Origin: Burkholderiaceae bacterium
GTDB lineage: Bacteria > Pseudomonadota > Gammaproteobacteria > Burkholderiales > Burkholderiaceae_C
Assembly: GCA_030654805.1 (NCBI GenBank)
Contig: JAURWR010000039.1
Location: forward strand, 1 to 64,000
DNA: 64,000 bases
Direction of reading: 5' to 3'
Part shown: positions 1 through 10,625 of the stretch, piece by piece
How positions within the stretch are numbered: position 1 is the stretch's first letter
Layout: each line of letters starts with the position of its first letter
Made by a program: the position numbers and the translations under genes
The notes under the pieces: model-generated
The model's input: only the letters and a program-made list of their open reading frames with translations
Database searches by the model: none
Told to the model about the DNA's origin: nothing

Positions 1-414
1 TTCAACACCGAGCAGGTGTTCAAGGCCGACGACAAGATCGACCAGGTCATCCTGGACAAGAAGGACTGCACCTACTCCTACTTCGCCGACCCGATGTACG
101 CATTCATGGACGCCGAATACAACCAGTTCGAGGTCGAGAGCGAGAACATGGGCGATGCGCTCCAGTATCTGGAAGACGCGATGCCGGTCGAAGTGGTGTT
201 CTACGACGGCAAGGCCATCTCGGTCGAACTGCCGACCAGCCTGGTGCGCGAGATCGTCGAGACCGAGCCCGCCGTCAAGGGCGACACCTCGGGCAAGGTC
301 CTGAAGAACGCCAAGCTGGCCACCGGCTTCGAGATCTCGGTGCCGCTGTTCGTGCAGACCGGCGACAAGGTCGAAATCGACACCCGCACGCACGAGTACC
401 GCAAGCGGGTGTAA
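1..414 (+). CDS. efp: Elongation factor P, C-terminal part (5' end outside window)
   Basis: Frame open from base 1; protein ...[17 protein letters not shown]...[44 protein letters not shown] is typical EF-P domains II/III. Confidence 0.97.
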   Translation, partial: FNTEQVFKADDKIDQVILDKKDCTYSYFADPMYAFMDAEYNQFEVESENMGDALQYLEDAMPVEVVFYDGKAISVELPTSLVREIVETEPAVKGDTSGKVLKNAKLATGFEISVPLFVQTGDKVEIDTRTHEYRKRV

Positions 415-437
415 AGCCTGCTGGCGGGGAAGGAAGC

Positions 438-463
438 GGGCGCCTTCGGGCGCCCTTCTCTTT
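438..463 (+). terminator. Rho-independent terminator of efp
   Basis: GGGCGCC-TTCG-GGCGCCC perfect 7-bp stem with UUCG tetraloop, followed by TTCTCTTT. Confidence 0.85.
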
Positions 464-493
464 GGTTGAACACTTTTTGGGCATGATGCTTCG

Positions 494-1444
494 ATGGCTT
501 TCGATTTCAACGCCATCGGCAGTCCGTTCCGCATGCAGCCCGGCCTGCGTCGTCTGGCCCCTGGCGAGGCTCAGCTGACGCCAACGCGCCCCGGCGATCG
601 TGTGCTGCGCGAGAAGCTCGCCGTGCTCGGCACCTATGCCAGCCAGGCCTTGCTGACGAGCCCCGGGTTCGATTCGCGACCGGCACTGCAGGCGCTGTTC
701 GAGCAGGCCGCCGCCGAGCACTCCGACGCGTGGTGCTGCGACCGCAGCGGACCGGTTCAGGCGCCTCGACTCGGCTGGAGCGTGCTCGGCGGCCATGCAT
801 CGAAGCTCACCCCGCAGGCTTCCGACGAGGTCGGCCGCTGCCTGGCGGCGCTGCCAGCCGACTGGCGCGCGGCCGGATTGTTCTGTCTCGCCTTCGCCGA
901 AGACTTCGCGGTGATCAATGGCAACACCGCCTGCATCCCGTGGCTGGCGGTGTGCCTGCCTTCGCACTGGGCCCCGGAAGACAAGATCGGCCGCCACTTC
1001 GCCGAGGTGCATGCGCCGGTGGCCGACAACCAGTTGCTGATCACCGCCAGCGGGCACCTCGCACGACTGGTCACCGGTACCGACCGCTGGGAGCGTCAGG
1101 TCTGGACCATCACGCGCCACCCTCGCCTGCATGCGCATCCGGCACGGCTCGACCCGCACGACTGGCCGACCGATGTCGATGCCGACGGGCTGGCAGCACA
1201 GGCCTGGTTTCGCACCGAGCGGCAGACCTTCATTCCTCTGACTGAACACCGGCAGGCCGTGTTCACGATCCACGTCGAGTCGCACCCGCTCGGGCAGGCG
1301 ATCACCGTGCCGGCACACGCGAGGCGATTGCACGACGCACTGGAAAGCATGACCGCATCGGTGCTCGCGTACCGCAGCCTCACCGCTGCTCGCGATCGTC
1401 TGCTGGTCTGGCTGCACGCACGGTCGGCAGGCCACGCGTCGTGA
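494..1444 (+). CDS. DUF3445 / haem-dependent oxidative N-demethylase family protein
   Basis: 316-aa ORF with family-like segments (RPGDRVLREKLAVLG..., RTERQTFIPL.....VFTIHVESHPL); stop overlaps next start. Confidence 0.75.
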   Translation: MAFDFNAIGSPFRMQPGLRRLAPGEAQLTPTRPGDRVLREKLAVLGTYASQALLTSPGFDSRPALQALFEQAAAEHSDAWCCDRSGPVQAPRLGWSVLGGHASKLTPQASDEVGRCLAALPADWRAAGLFCLAFAEDFAVINGNTACIPWLAVCLPSHWAPEDKIGRHFAEVHAPVADNQLLITASGHLARLVTGTDRWERQVWTITRHPRLHAHPARLDPHDWPTDVDADGLAAQAWFRTERQTFIPLTEHRQAVFTIHVESHPLGQAITVPAHARRLHDALESMTASVLAYRSLTAARDRLLVWLHARSAGHAS

Positions 1445-3330
1445 GCGACATGGCGCGGGTGACAGACCGGGCGATGGAGTCCGCAGACGGCTTCGCCATC
1501 ACGCTGCCTGCGCTGTGGAAAGACCGCCGCCGCTTCGTCGTTCTGGACGACCGCTTCGACGGCGGCTGGCGCTTCCAGCAAGTCCTGAACGCCTGGAAGG
1601 TCGACCCGCATCGCTGCGAGCAGTTGCATGTGATCACCGTGTCCGCAGACATCGTTGGCGGCTGCACCGCGCGTCCGCTGGCCGATGAGATCGCCGGCGC
1701 CTGGCCGCCCATCACCCCGAACCTGCATCGGCTGGCGTTCGACGGCGGACGCGTCCAGTGGCTGCTGGTGCCGTCGCTGCTGCGCCCAGCGCTGCGCGAG
1801 CTGGTGGCCGGGATCGATGCATTTGCGCTGAGTGCGATGGCGGCTGCCGACGTGCCTGCGGCACGTCGGCAGGCCAAGTCGCTGGCGAGGCTGGCCGGTG
1901 TGGGCACTTCGGTGTTCTTCGATGTGCGTTCGATGTCTGCCGGCGACACGATGCCATGTGGATTGCGATCCGCGGGCTTTGCACCCGATCCCGTTCCAGC
2001 GTTGTCCCCATCCGCCGACGATGCGCCGGGATCATGGCCCTCGCGCTGGCGCTACGCGCCGCCGTTCACCCCACGGCACGCACCGATGCGCAGCGGCACG
2101 GGCGCGCAATCGACGGCGCCGGTGCTGGTCGTCGGTGCCGGCCTGGCCGGCTGCGCGATGGCCTGGGCGCTGGCGGAACAGGGGCGCGACTGCATCGTCT
2201 TCGAGCGGCATGCCGCCCCGGCGCTGGAAACCTCGGGCAACCCGGCCGGTCTGTTCCACGGCATCGTCAACCCGCAGGATGGTGCGCATGCGCGCTTCAA
2301 CCGGGCGGCCGCGCTGGAGGCACAGCGCGCAGTCTCGATCGCGCTGACGCAGCACGGCGTTCCAGGCAGCCTGCGAGGCCTGCTGCGGCTGGAAACCCTG
2401 CAGGACGCCGGTGAAGCATTGCGAAAGATGCAGGCCACGCTGGCGCGGCTCGGCCTGTCGCGGGCCTATGTGCAGGCGCTGTCGGCGCAAGAGGCTTCGG
2501 CACAAGCCGGGATCGCGCTGCGCGGTCCGGCCTGGTGCTACCCGGGCGGCGGCTGGGTGCAGCCCGGCGGGTTGGCGCGGTCGTTCCTGGAGCGCGCTGG
2601 AGGCCGCGCGTCACTGCGTGGGAACTGCGCGGTCGAATCGCTGACGCGCGGCAACTGTGGCTGGCAACTGCTCGACGCGCGCGGATCGACTCTCGCGGAG
2701 TCCGGAACCGTCGTGCTGGCGAACGCCGGAGACGCGCTGCGGCTTCTGCGGCCGTGGATGCCGACTTCGCAGCCCGACGCCTGGCCGTTTCTGAAGGTGC
2801 GTGGCCAGATCAGCACGATGACGACAGAGGCCGGGAGCGGATGGCCGCTGCCCCGGATGCCGATCACCGGCGAGGGCTACTTGCTGCCGTCGGTCGATGG
2901 AAGGACGATTTTCGGCGCGACTTCACAGGTCGGCGATGACGACCCGGCCGTGCGCGACAGCGATCACCGGCACAACCTCGCTCAGTTGTCGCGCCTGCTG
3001 GGTGTCGAGCCTCAAGTGGACGTGAGGTGTTTCGGCGGCCGCACCGGCTGGCGTTGGACCACCGACGATCGCCTGCCGGTGCTCGGAGCCGTACCGGACG
3101 TCGCAGCCGCGATGGCCACCGAACGTCTGGAGCAACCCGTGCAGGTGCCTCGGCTGACCGGGCTCTATGCCTGCACGGCGTTCGGTTCGAGGGGGATCAC
3201 CTGGGCGGCGCTGGCGGCACAGGTGGTGGCCGCATCGATCACCGGCGCCCCGGTGCCGATCGAGTCGAGCTTGCTCGACAGCGTGGACGCCGCTCGCTTT
3301 GCGACGCGACGGTCACGTCGCGGTCGCTAG
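1441..3330 (+). CDS. mnmC: MnmC-type tRNA modification protein; FAD oxidoreductase domain intact, N-terminal methyltransferase domain degenerate
   Basis: FAD motif VLVVGAGLAGCAMAWALAEQGRDCIVFE; GNPAGLFHGIVNPQDG; C-terminal GLYACTAFGSRGITWAALAAQ. Confidence 0.85.
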   Translation: MSDMARVTDRAMESADGFAITLPALWKDRRRFVVLDDRFDGGWRFQQVLNAWKVDPHRCEQLHVITVSADIVGGCTARPLADEIAGAWPPITPNLHRLAFDGGRVQWLLVPSLLRPALRELVAGIDAFALSAMAAADVPAARRQAKSLARLAGVGTSVFFDVRSMSAGDTMPCGLRSAGFAPDPVPALSPSADDAPGSWPSRWRYAPPFTPRHAPMRSGTGAQSTAPVLVVGAGLAGCAMAWALAEQGRDCIVFERHAAPALETSGNPAGLFHGIVNPQDGAHARFNRAAALEAQRAVSIALTQHGVPGSLRGLLRLETLQDAGEALRKMQATLARLGLSRAYVQALSAQEASAQAGIALRGPAWCYPGGGWVQPGGLARSFLERAGGRASLRGNCAVESLTRGNCGWQLLDARGSTLAESGTVVLANAGDALRLLRPWMPTSQPDAWPFLKVRGQISTMTTEAGSGWPLPRMPITGEGYLLPSVDGRTIFGATSQVGDDDPAVRDSDHRHNLAQLSRLLGVEPQVDVRCFGGRTGWRWTTDDRLPVLGAVPDVAAAMATERLEQPVQVPRLTGLYACTAFGSRGITWAALAAQVVAASITGAPVPIESSLLDSVDAARFATRRSRRGR

Positions 3331-3348
3331 CAGGCGCCACGCCAGGGT

Positions 3349-3531
3349 TCAAGGTGTCGGCTGGCCGGCACCCGCAGCGGGAGCTGCACCGACCGTGTCG
3401 TCTGCAGCAGTGTCTGGCTCACCTTCGGAACCGGGTTTGCGCCCTGCTTTTTCCTTCACTTTCTCTTCCTTCTTCTTCTTCTTGGCCAGCTCGCGCTGAC
3501 GCTTTTCGAACGAGTAATTGGGCTTGGCCAT
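3349..3531 (-). CDS. Small lysine-rich conserved hypothetical protein
   Basis: MAKPNYSFEKRQRELAKKKKKEEKVKEKAGRK...; resembles small proteins common in beta-proteobacteria. Confidence 0.65.
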   Translation of the reverse strand: MAKPNYSFEKRQRELAKKKKKEEKVKEKAGRKPGSEGEPDTAADDTVGAAPAAGAGQPTP

Positions 3532-3597
3532 GGGCATGCATCCACGAAATTGAATCAGGCGTCGAGATTACGCTGTTTTCAGCACATTCCGCCCGAT

Positions 3598-4278
3598 TCA
3601 GGTCGCATCCGGACGCGCTGAATAGCGCATCTCTTCAACACCATCTGGCGTGCCGAAGAGGCACAGGCTGGCCTTGTGGCGAGCAAAAATGCCGACCGTG
3701 ACGACACCCGGCCACTGGTTGATCTCCTGCTCCATGGCACGCGGATCGACGATCGAGAGCCCGTGAACATCGAGCAGGTGGCAGCCGTTGTCGGTGACGA
3801 CACCCGCACGCAGCACCGCCCGTCCGCCGATTGCGGCAAAGTGCCGCGCGATCTGCGCCGCAGCCATCGGGATCACCTCCACCGGCAGCGGGAAACGGCC
3901 GAGCACCGCGACCCGCTTCGACACATCGGCGATGCAGATGAAGCGATCGGCCAGATCGGCGACGATCTTTTCGCGCGTCAGCGCCGCGCCGCCACCCTTG
4001 ATCATGTGGCCGTTCGGGTCGATCTCGTCGGCACCGTCGATGTAGACCGGGATGCGTTCGATCGCATTGCTGTCGAGCACCGCGATGCCGTGGGCACGCA
4101 GCCGTTGGCTGCTCGCCTCGCTGCTCGACACCGCCCCGGCGATGCGGTCGCGGATGCCGGCCAGCGCGTCGATGAAGCAATTGACCGTCGAGCCGGTCCC
4201 CACGCCGACCACGCTGCCCGGCGCCACGTGCGCTAGGGCTGCCTGGCCGACCATCACCTTGAGTTCGTCTTGAGTCAT
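3598..4278 (-). CDS. rpiA: Ribose-5-phosphate isomerase A
   Basis: [17 protein letters not shown]...[29 protein letters not shown]; start at MTQDELKV preferred over the longer ORF. Confidence 0.95.
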   Translation of the reverse strand: MTQDELKVMVGQAALAHVAPGSVVGVGTGSTVNCFIDALAGIRDRIAGAVSSSEASSQRLRAHGIAVLDSNAIERIPVYIDGADEIDPNGHMIKGGGAALTREKIVADLADRFICIADVSKRVAVLGRFPLPVEVIPMAAAQIARHFAAIGGRAVLRAGVVTDNGCHLLDVHGLSIVDPRAMEQEINQWPGVVTVGIFARHKASLCLFGTPDGVEEMRYSARPDAT

Positions 4279-4324
4279 GACTGAAGCTGTTTGAGACAAT
4301 GAAGAATTATCCCGTGCTGAATTC

Positions 4325-5380
4325 ATGGCCCTCCTTCCCTACGCTCTGACACGCCCATTTCTGTTCGGCCTCGACCCCGAACAGGCGCACGACCTGACGC
4401 TGGACACGCTGGCCCGCATCCAGCACACGCCGCTGATGTGCGCGATCCGCCAGACGCGTGTCGACGATCCGGTGACGGTCGCCGGGCTGCGATTCCCGAA
4501 CCGCATCGGCCTCGCTGCCGGGCTGGACAAGAACGGCCGCTGCATCGACGGCTTCGGTGCGCTGGGCTTCGGCTTCATCGAGGTCGGCACGGTGACGCCG
4601 CTGGCGCAGCCCGGCAATCCGAAGCCGCGGATGTGGCGACTGACCGACGCCAACGCACTGATCAACCGGCTGGGCTTCAACAACGGTGGGCTCGCGGCCT
4701 TCGTCGCGAACGTGCAGCGCGCGAAGTTTCGGCAGCAAGGCGGCATCCTCGGGCTGAACATCGGCAAGAACGCAGTGACGCCGATTGAGCGGGCGGTCGA
4801 CGACTACCTGATCGGCCTCGAAGGCGTGTATCCGCATGCCGACTACGTGACGGTCAATATCTCATCGCCCAATCCCCAGAACCTGCGCGCGCTGCAAAGC
4901 GATGCCGCGCTGGACGCGCTGCTCGGCACGCTGGCCGAGCACGATGCGCTGCTGGCACAGCGCCATGGACGCCAGGTGCCGATGTTTGTGAAGATCGCGC
5001 CCGACCTCGTCGAGGATCAGGTGCGCGTCATCGCCGCCACGCTGAAGAACCACGGCATCAGCGGCGTGATCGCGACCAACACGACGATCTCGCGCGAAGC
5101 CGTCAAGCACTTGCCGCATGGTGAAGAAGCCGGGGGCCTGTCGGGTGCACCGGTGTTCGAGGCCAGCAATGCGGTGATCCGGCAGCTGCGCGCCGAACTG
5201 GGGTCGGGCTACCCGATCATCGGCGTCGGCGGTGTGATGAGCGGTGCGGACGCGGTCGCCAAGGTGGCTGCCGGCGCCGACCTGGTGCAGATCTACACCG
5301 GCTTCATCTACAAGGGGCCGGAGCTGGTGACCGAAGCCGCCCAGGCTTTGAAGCAGAGCGCAGCGATACCAGCCCGTTAA
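4325..5380 (+). CDS. pyrD: Dihydroorotate dehydrogenase (quinone)
   Basis: [92 protein letters not shown]. Confidence 0.97.
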   Translation: MALLPYALTRPFLFGLDPEQAHDLTLDTLARIQHTPLMCAIRQTRVDDPVTVAGLRFPNRIGLAAGLDKNGRCIDGFGALGFGFIEVGTVTPLAQPGNPKPRMWRLTDANALINRLGFNNGGLAAFVANVQRAKFRQQGGILGLNIGKNAVTPIERAVDDYLIGLEGVYPHADYVTVNISSPNPQNLRALQSDAALDALLGTLAEHDALLAQRHGRQVPMFVKIAPDLVEDQVRVIAATLKNHGISGVIATNTTISREAVKHLPHGEEAGGLSGAPVFEASNAVIRQLRAELGSGYPIIGVGGVMSGADAVAKVAAGADLVQIYTGFIYKGPELVTEAAQALKQSAAIPAR

Positions 5381-5676
5381 CTACCCGCCAGAAGTCAGCG
5401 CGTGAGCGCTGCGCCGGGGCGCTGTGTTGCGTTCATGTCCTCCGAGCCGGGCGCAAGGCCGACATCGGGGGACATGAACGGAGCCGGTCACCCCACGAGC
5501 TCGCCAGTACCGCGCGCACGCTCGCATGCGGACAGCCGTCGGACACGGCCGGAACGTCAGCCAATCAGAAGGACGAGCGGCCACAACGAACCCCTGACAG
5601 GCATTCCGTTCAACAGTTTTGTTTGCACGTCAATATCAGAGCAACCGCTCCGGAACCAGGACGCCTTGAGCTCCAT

Positions 5677-7974
5677 TCAACGTCGAACTGCCGCAGGCGG
5701 CTCGTACGACCAGTACGTCTTCCCCTCATCCGGACTGCGCTGCACCTTCATCAACGGCATGCGCTGATTCGGCAGCCTTTTCTGCCCTTGCTGCAGCACC
5801 TGCCGGATGTCCTCAGACATCACAGGATTCGACGCAAACACGTCGTGGTTCAGTTGCAGCAGGCCCGGCTCCGACGCCTTCGAGATGTCGATGCTCTGCA
5901 CGCTCGGGTGCCACAGCGGCACGCCGTTCGAGGCGTAACCGGCCAGTGAAGTCGCGCGCTCGCGCAACCAGCCGGCCCACATCGCCTTGTCGGCCGACGA
6001 GGCGTACAGCGTGAAGCGGCGGATGCCCTGATTCGAGATGGTGTCGAGCCAGCTCGTGAAATCGGACTGCGGCACGGCCGGCGCGGCGAGGATGACTTCG
6101 CGCACCTTCGGCCGCACCTTGCTCTGCGGATCGGCAGCGATCTGCGCCAGCGCCGGCAGCAGCACGCGGTTGCCCATGCTGTGCGCGATCAGGTTGATCT
6201 TCTCGGCGCCAGTCGCCTGCTCGACCTGGCCGAGGAACTCGACGAAGCGGCCCACCGCGCGGTCCGCGATGTCGCGGTCGGTGCCGTAGCGCAGCACCGT
6301 GCCCTGCGACGGCCACGAGAACACGAACACCGCGCCGTCGTAATTGAGATCGCGCGCCAGCTGCGCGGCACGCTGCACGGCTTCGTCGAACGAGACGTTG
6401 AAGCCGTGCACGAACACCAGCGCCGATTTCGGATACAGCCGCGCCCGTGCCATCAATTCACGGGTCTGCACGCCGAATGCCACCGGATCGAGCACGCGCT
6501 TGTTACGGATCAGCAGGCGTGTGGCGTCGGTGGCCAGGCCGACCGGCAGCGGCACGGTGCGCGTCGGACGCAGCCAGCCCACATCGGAAAACTGCGCGCC
6601 CGGCACCAGCACCGCAGCCCGCCCCAGCGACACGCGATCGGCCACCGTGGTACCGAACCGGCCGAGCTCACCTCCGGACTCCGGCGCCCGGTTGGTGCCG
6701 AACATCACCGCCACCTCGCCGGCGCTTTCCTTGCGCAGGCGCAGCGCAGACTGGTAGTGCGCCAGCGCCTGCGACTCGTTGCCAGTCTGGCGTTCGAGCT
6801 CGGACAGGTTGAACAGGATCTCGGGCGTGTCGCCCAGACCGGAATGCGCCGCCTTCAACGCCTGCCGGGCGGGACCGATCTCGCGCCGATCGAGGTACAG
6901 CCTGCCCAGCGAGGTCAGCGTGTCGCCCACCAGATCCTTGTCGAGCGCGCCGCTTTCGAGCAGGTCCTGGTGCGTCTTGAACACGTCCAGCGCTTGCAGT
7001 TCGGCCTCGATCGCGCCATCGACATCACCGCTCAGATTCAGTGCAGAACTCAACGATTCGGCAATCAACAGCTGCGATTCGGCCTGCCGCAGCCGATCGG
7101 TCAATACGACGGCCCTTGCCCGCTGCACGTGATCGAGCGCCTGGTCCTTGCGGCCCAGCACGGCGGCGATGCCGGCGCGCATGACCAGCACCTGGACGAG
7201 CCCCGCCTTCAGCTCCTGCGCGGCCGGGTCGGTGCGAATCTCGGCCTCGATCAGCTGTTGCGCCTTTGCGAGGTGGCCGTCGCATTCTCCGTACTGAGCC
7301 TGCCGCATTTCGTGGATCGCCAGTTCGCTCAGCGTCTCGGCCAATTTGCCGCCGGACGACTGCGGATTCAGCAAGCGGATCGTGACCGCCTCGCGCAGCA
7401 GCTCGATCGCCCACAGGGGCCGGCCGAACGCCTTCTGCACGTACTCGGCCTGCCCTTCGAGGATGGGTGCCAGTCGCAGGTCATTCGTGCCGTAGGCACG
7501 CCGCCAGGCCGCCAGCGATTCACCGAGGGCCGCATCCGAATCGGCGCTGCGTTCGTTGGCAAACAGGAGCGTCGCGTAGGTGTCGAGCGCCAGTGCCAGC
7601 AGTTCGTCATCGACCGGACGGGCCGCCTTGCGGATGCGCACGACCTCGGCCGCAGGCGGCAGCGCCTTGTCGAACTGCTCAGCGGTCAGGTAGGCGTGGC
7701 TCAGCATTTCAAGCGCGTCGGCACGCTGCGGGTCGTTGCGGCCAAGCGACCTGGTGCGCTGCACGGCTGTCAACGCGTCGGCAAGTGCACCGCGCGGATC
7801 GGCCTTCAGCTTCTGCATGAACTGTCGGGTGAGCTCTCGGTGCTGCTTGAGGTGCTGCTGCGATTCGGCCATGGGGACAGACACCTCCGCTCGCGAGGGG
7901 ACCGGCACGATCGCTATCAGAAGCGACACGCAGGCGATGCAACACCGCGCCAGCCTGGAAAAAACCACCGTCAT
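5677..7974 (-). CDS. Secreted TPR-repeat protein with C-terminal DUF900-type alpha/beta hydrolase
   Basis: Signal-like N-terminus; TPR-like middle; hydrolase: MFGTNRAPESGG, ALVFVHGFNVSFDEAVQRAAQLARDL, NLIAHSMGNRVLLPAL. Confidence 0.8.
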   Translation of the reverse strand: MTVVFSRLARCCIACVSLLIAIVPVPSRAEVSVPMAESQQHLKQHRELTRQFMQKLKADPRGALADALTAVQRTRSLGRNDPQRADALEMLSHAYLTAEQFDKALPPAAEVVRIRKAARPVDDELLALALDTYATLLFANERSADSDAALGESLAAWRRAYGTNDLRLAPILEGQAEYVQKAFGRPLWAIELLREAVTIRLLNPQSSGGKLAETLSELAIHEMRQAQYGECDGHLAKAQQLIEAEIRTDPAAQELKAGLVQVLVMRAGIAAVLGRKDQALDHVQRARAVVLTDRLRQAESQLLIAESLSSALNLSGDVDGAIEAELQALDVFKTHQDLLESGALDKDLVGDTLTSLGRLYLDRREIGPARQALKAAHSGLGDTPEILFNLSELERQTGNESQALAHYQSALRLRKESAGEVAVMFGTNRAPESGGELGRFGTTVADRVSLGRAAVLVPGAQFSDVGWLRPTRTVPLPVGLATDATRLLIRNKRVLDPVAFGVQTRELMARARLYPKSALVFVHGFNVSFDEAVQRAAQLARDLNYDGAVFVFSWPSQGTVLRYGTDRDIADRAVGRFVEFLGQVEQATGAEKINLIAHSMGNRVLLPALAQIAADPQSKVRPKVREVILAAPAVPQSDFTSWLDTISNQGIRRFTLYASSADKAMWAGWLRERATSLAGYASNGVPLWHPSVQSIDISKASEPGLLQLNHDVFASNPVMSEDIRQVLQQGQKRLPNQRMPLMKVQRSPDEGKTYWSYEPPAAVRR

Positions 7975-8149
7975 GCTCGATCTCCGTCGGGGCCGCAAGG
8001 ATAAGGCGGGCGGCCGGGTGCACCGAGCCCAAGCCAAAGCGTGACAGTTGTTACCGGCAAGGGGAAGCACCAATGCCATTGCCTGACGTGGCATTGACGA
8101 TCAGCGTGCGCAGTTCCCCCCACCGTTGCACCTCACCGAGGGACACGAC

Positions 8150-8593
8150 ATGGCCCAGCCCGAATCTGACGCCCTCCTTGAAGACCTCTGCGGCACCGTG
8201 CTGTGCATTGAGGACGACCCGCTCAGCCGCACGCTGGTCGAAGAGATGCTTTCAGCTTTTCCATCGGTGACGCTGCGGCAGGCCGTCAATGGACACGACG
8301 GCATCTGCGCGGCACTCGAAGAGATGCCTGATGTGATCCTGCTGGACATGAACATGCCCGACATGCGCGGGCTGGAAGTCGTGCGCGTGCTCAGCAACCG
8401 CATTGCCGACGGCTCGTGTCACGTGATCCTGCTGACGGCAGAACGGTTTTCCATCGACGTGGTGAAGGCGATGAGCCTGGGCGCACGCGAGCACTGGCCG
8501 AAGCCGCTGTCGGAGGACAAGCTGCAAGGCGGCCTGCGCCGTATCCTGCGCGCACCGCAACGTCAGAGCACCGACAACGCACTGCCCCCCTGA
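8150..8593 (+). CDS. Response regulator receiver protein
   Basis: VLCIEDDPLSRTLVEEML...VILLDMNMPDMRGLEVV...KPLSEDKL. Confidence 0.85.
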   Translation: MAQPESDALLEDLCGTVLCIEDDPLSRTLVEEMLSAFPSVTLRQAVNGHDGICAALEEMPDVILLDMNMPDMRGLEVVRVLSNRIADGSCHVILLTAERFSIDVVKAMSLGAREHWPKPLSEDKLQGGLRRILRAPQRQSTDNALPP

Positions 8594-8607
8594 TCCGTGA
8601 CCAGGGA

Positions 8608-9549
8608 TCAACCGTCTTCCGGCAACGAACGGGAGCTGTGCCTGACCTTCGCCTTGGCCGCTCGGGCCGCCTCGCGCTCGGCCTCCTTCACGGCCGCCTC
8701 GGCCTGCCAACGCAGCCAGTCGTCAGGCGTTTCCAGGCTGATGCGCCCCAGGCTACCCGAGCGGAAGTCGTGCAGCACGATCTCGGCAGCCTTCTGCAGG
8801 CTGATGCGACCGCCCGGCAGCACCGCGCCGCGCTGGCGACCGATGGCAGCCAGTCGCTCGTCGTCGGTGCGGGGCACGCTAGGGTCCAGCTTGTAGCGCT
8901 GCTCGACCTGACCCGGATAGTCGCGATGCAGGCCGGCCAGCAACACCAGCGCGACCTCCTCGTCGTCGTACGCGTTGCGCCCGACGGCACCGCTGGCGGC
9001 CAGGTTGTAGCCACTTTGCTCGACCACGATGCGAGGCCACAGCATGCCGGGTGTGTCGAACAGGTAGAAGTCGCTGGCGATGACGATCTTCTGTTCGAGC
9101 TTGGTGATGCCGGGCTCGTCGCCCGTCTTCGCGGCGACGCGACCGGCCAGCGAGTTGATCACCGTCGATTTGCCGACGTTGGGAATGCCGCAGATCAGCA
9201 CCCGCAGCGGCTTGACCATGCCGCCGCGCAACGGCGCCAGTTCGCGGCAGGCCTCGACGATCCGGTGCACGGGCGCGGTGGCACGTCCGTCCAGTGCCAC
9301 CGCCTGAGTCGCGGGCTGGTCACCGAAGTACTGCAGCCAAAGCGCCGTGCGCTGCGGATCCGCCAGATCCTGCTTGTTAAGCACCTTCAGTGCCGGCTTG
9401 CCCCGCGTGAGCTCCGCAAGCAGCGGATTGCCGCTCGACGCCGGCAGCCGCGCATCGAGCATCTCGATCACGACATCGATGCCCTTGACGCGCTCGATGA
9501 TGGCCTTCTTGGTCGAGTTCATGTGACCCGGGAACCATTGAACGGGCAT
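8608..9549 (-). CDS. ylqF: Ribosome biogenesis GTPase (YlqF/RbgA family)
   Basis: Circularly permuted GTPase: NKQDLAD ... GIPNVGKSTVINSL; start MPVQWFPGHMNSTKKAI. Confidence 0.93.
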   Translation of the reverse strand: MPVQWFPGHMNSTKKAIIERVKGIDVVIEMLDARLPASSGNPLLAELTRGKPALKVLNKQDLADPQRTALWLQYFGDQPATQAVALDGRATAPVHRIVEACRELAPLRGGMVKPLRVLICGIPNVGKSTVINSLAGRVAAKTGDEPGITKLEQKIVIASDFYLFDTPGMLWPRIVVEQSGYNLAASGAVGRNAYDDEEVALVLLAGLHRDYPGQVEQRYKLDPSVPRTDDERLAAIGRQRGAVLPGGRISLQKAAEIVLHDFRSGSLGRISLETPDDWLRWQAEAAVKEAEREAARAAKAKVRHSSRSLPEDG

Positions 9550-9758
9550 GTCAGTTTGAACCGGGGCTGACCGGTGTCCAAGGAATGAAAGTGGTGAAAA
9601 TTCCCGCCATGCGGCCGGCGCAGTTCATGTTTCGGATTGTGCTTTCGTCGCGCGGCTCATGCGAAGGCCCGGGCTGAGATACTCGCAGCCGCATAAAGTG
9701 TTGGATGTAGCCGATGGGCGTGAACTGAATACTCGAACCGGTGAACTGGGACTGAAAC

Positions 9759-10367
9759 ATGAATCGCATGAAGACAACGATCTGGGTAGGAGCGGCCGCA
9801 GTTGCGCTGGTGCTTGCTGCGGCCTACCCGCTGCCGGCACGGGCCGACTTCGAACTCGCAGACGCCAAGGGCAAGCGCATCCTGCTGAAGGATGATGGAA
9901 CCTGGCAATACAAGAACGCGCTGGCCAGCAGCAGTGCAGCATCCGAGCCTGCAAAGGAACAACCCCAGGCCGACTTGCTGCTGGAGCGACGCATCGAGGC
10001 GCCTGGAGGCTGCCGATTCGAAATGGTCTTGGTGAACACGCTGCCCTACGCGATTCGCAACCTCGTGCCTGAGTTCGCAGTCTTCCGTGCCAATGGCGTC
10101 GAGTACCGCGCCCTGACGGCCGGGTTCGGTCCGGTGCGGCCCGGTGACAAGGGCCGCCGCACGGTTCAGTTCGAAGGCATCGCCTGCTCGGACGTTGCCA
10201 AGATTCAGGTGCGAGGTGGAGACCGCTGCGATATGGGAGATCTGCAGAAGTTTTCCGAAGCGGTGGGGGAATGTCTGGCGCGGGTCAGGGTCCAGCCCAG
10301 CAAGTTGCTGGCTTTCGAGAAGCTGAGTCCAGACATCTCCAGCACCTCGCACGATTCAAAGCCTTAG
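9759..10367 (+). CDS. Exported hypothetical protein, DUF3157-like
   Basis: Signal peptide; ADFELADAKGKRILLKDDGTWQYK motif. Confidence 0.6.
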   Translation: MNRMKTTIWVGAAAVALVLAAAYPLPARADFELADAKGKRILLKDDGTWQYKNALASSSAASEPAKEQPQADLLLERRIEAPGGCRFEMVLVNTLPYAIRNLVPEFAVFRANGVEYRALTAGFGPVRPGDKGRRTVQFEGIACSDVAKIQVRGGDRCDMGDLQKFSEAVGECLARVRVQPSKLLAFEKLSPDISSTSHDSKP

Positions 10368-10485
10368 GAGCCTGTCGGGCTTGAGCGTTGGCAAGCCGAT
10401 CCAATCGGGGCGCGCTGCATTTTCTGGCGGCGTGACGCCGATCGAGTGCCGTTCACGATGTCCCGGGTCGTCTGGGTGACGCATT

Positions 10486-10625
10486 CGCCGTACGGCTTGA
10501 CCATGTGGATCACGCCTTGTGCCGCGCGCAGCCGCTCGACGATGCGGTCGTTCAGCAAATGCTCGACGAGCCGCTGGCACGCCGGTCCGATGCGCTGCGC
10601 CTGGCTCACGCACCAACTGCGGTCA
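10486..10625 (-). pseudogene. IS21-family IstA transposase C-terminal fragment
   Basis: DRSWCVSQAQRIGPACQRLVEHLLNDRIVERLRAAQGVIHMVKPYGE resembles the IstA C-terminal IGPAC...RLRAAQGV region; flanks not conserved. Confidence 0.65.

Noticed and set aside
275-1435. 386-aa minus-strand ORF opposite DUF3445
   Set aside because: Antisense shadow of a recognised plus-strand gene.
5396-5411. CAGCGC-GTGA-GCGCTG hairpin after pyrD as a terminator
   Set aside because: Short stem with no following T-tract; not supported as an intrinsic terminator.
6181-8004. 607-aa plus-strand ORF opposite the TPR-hydrolase
   Set aside because: Antisense shadow; low-complexity Arg/His/Gln-rich sequence with no recognisable motifs.
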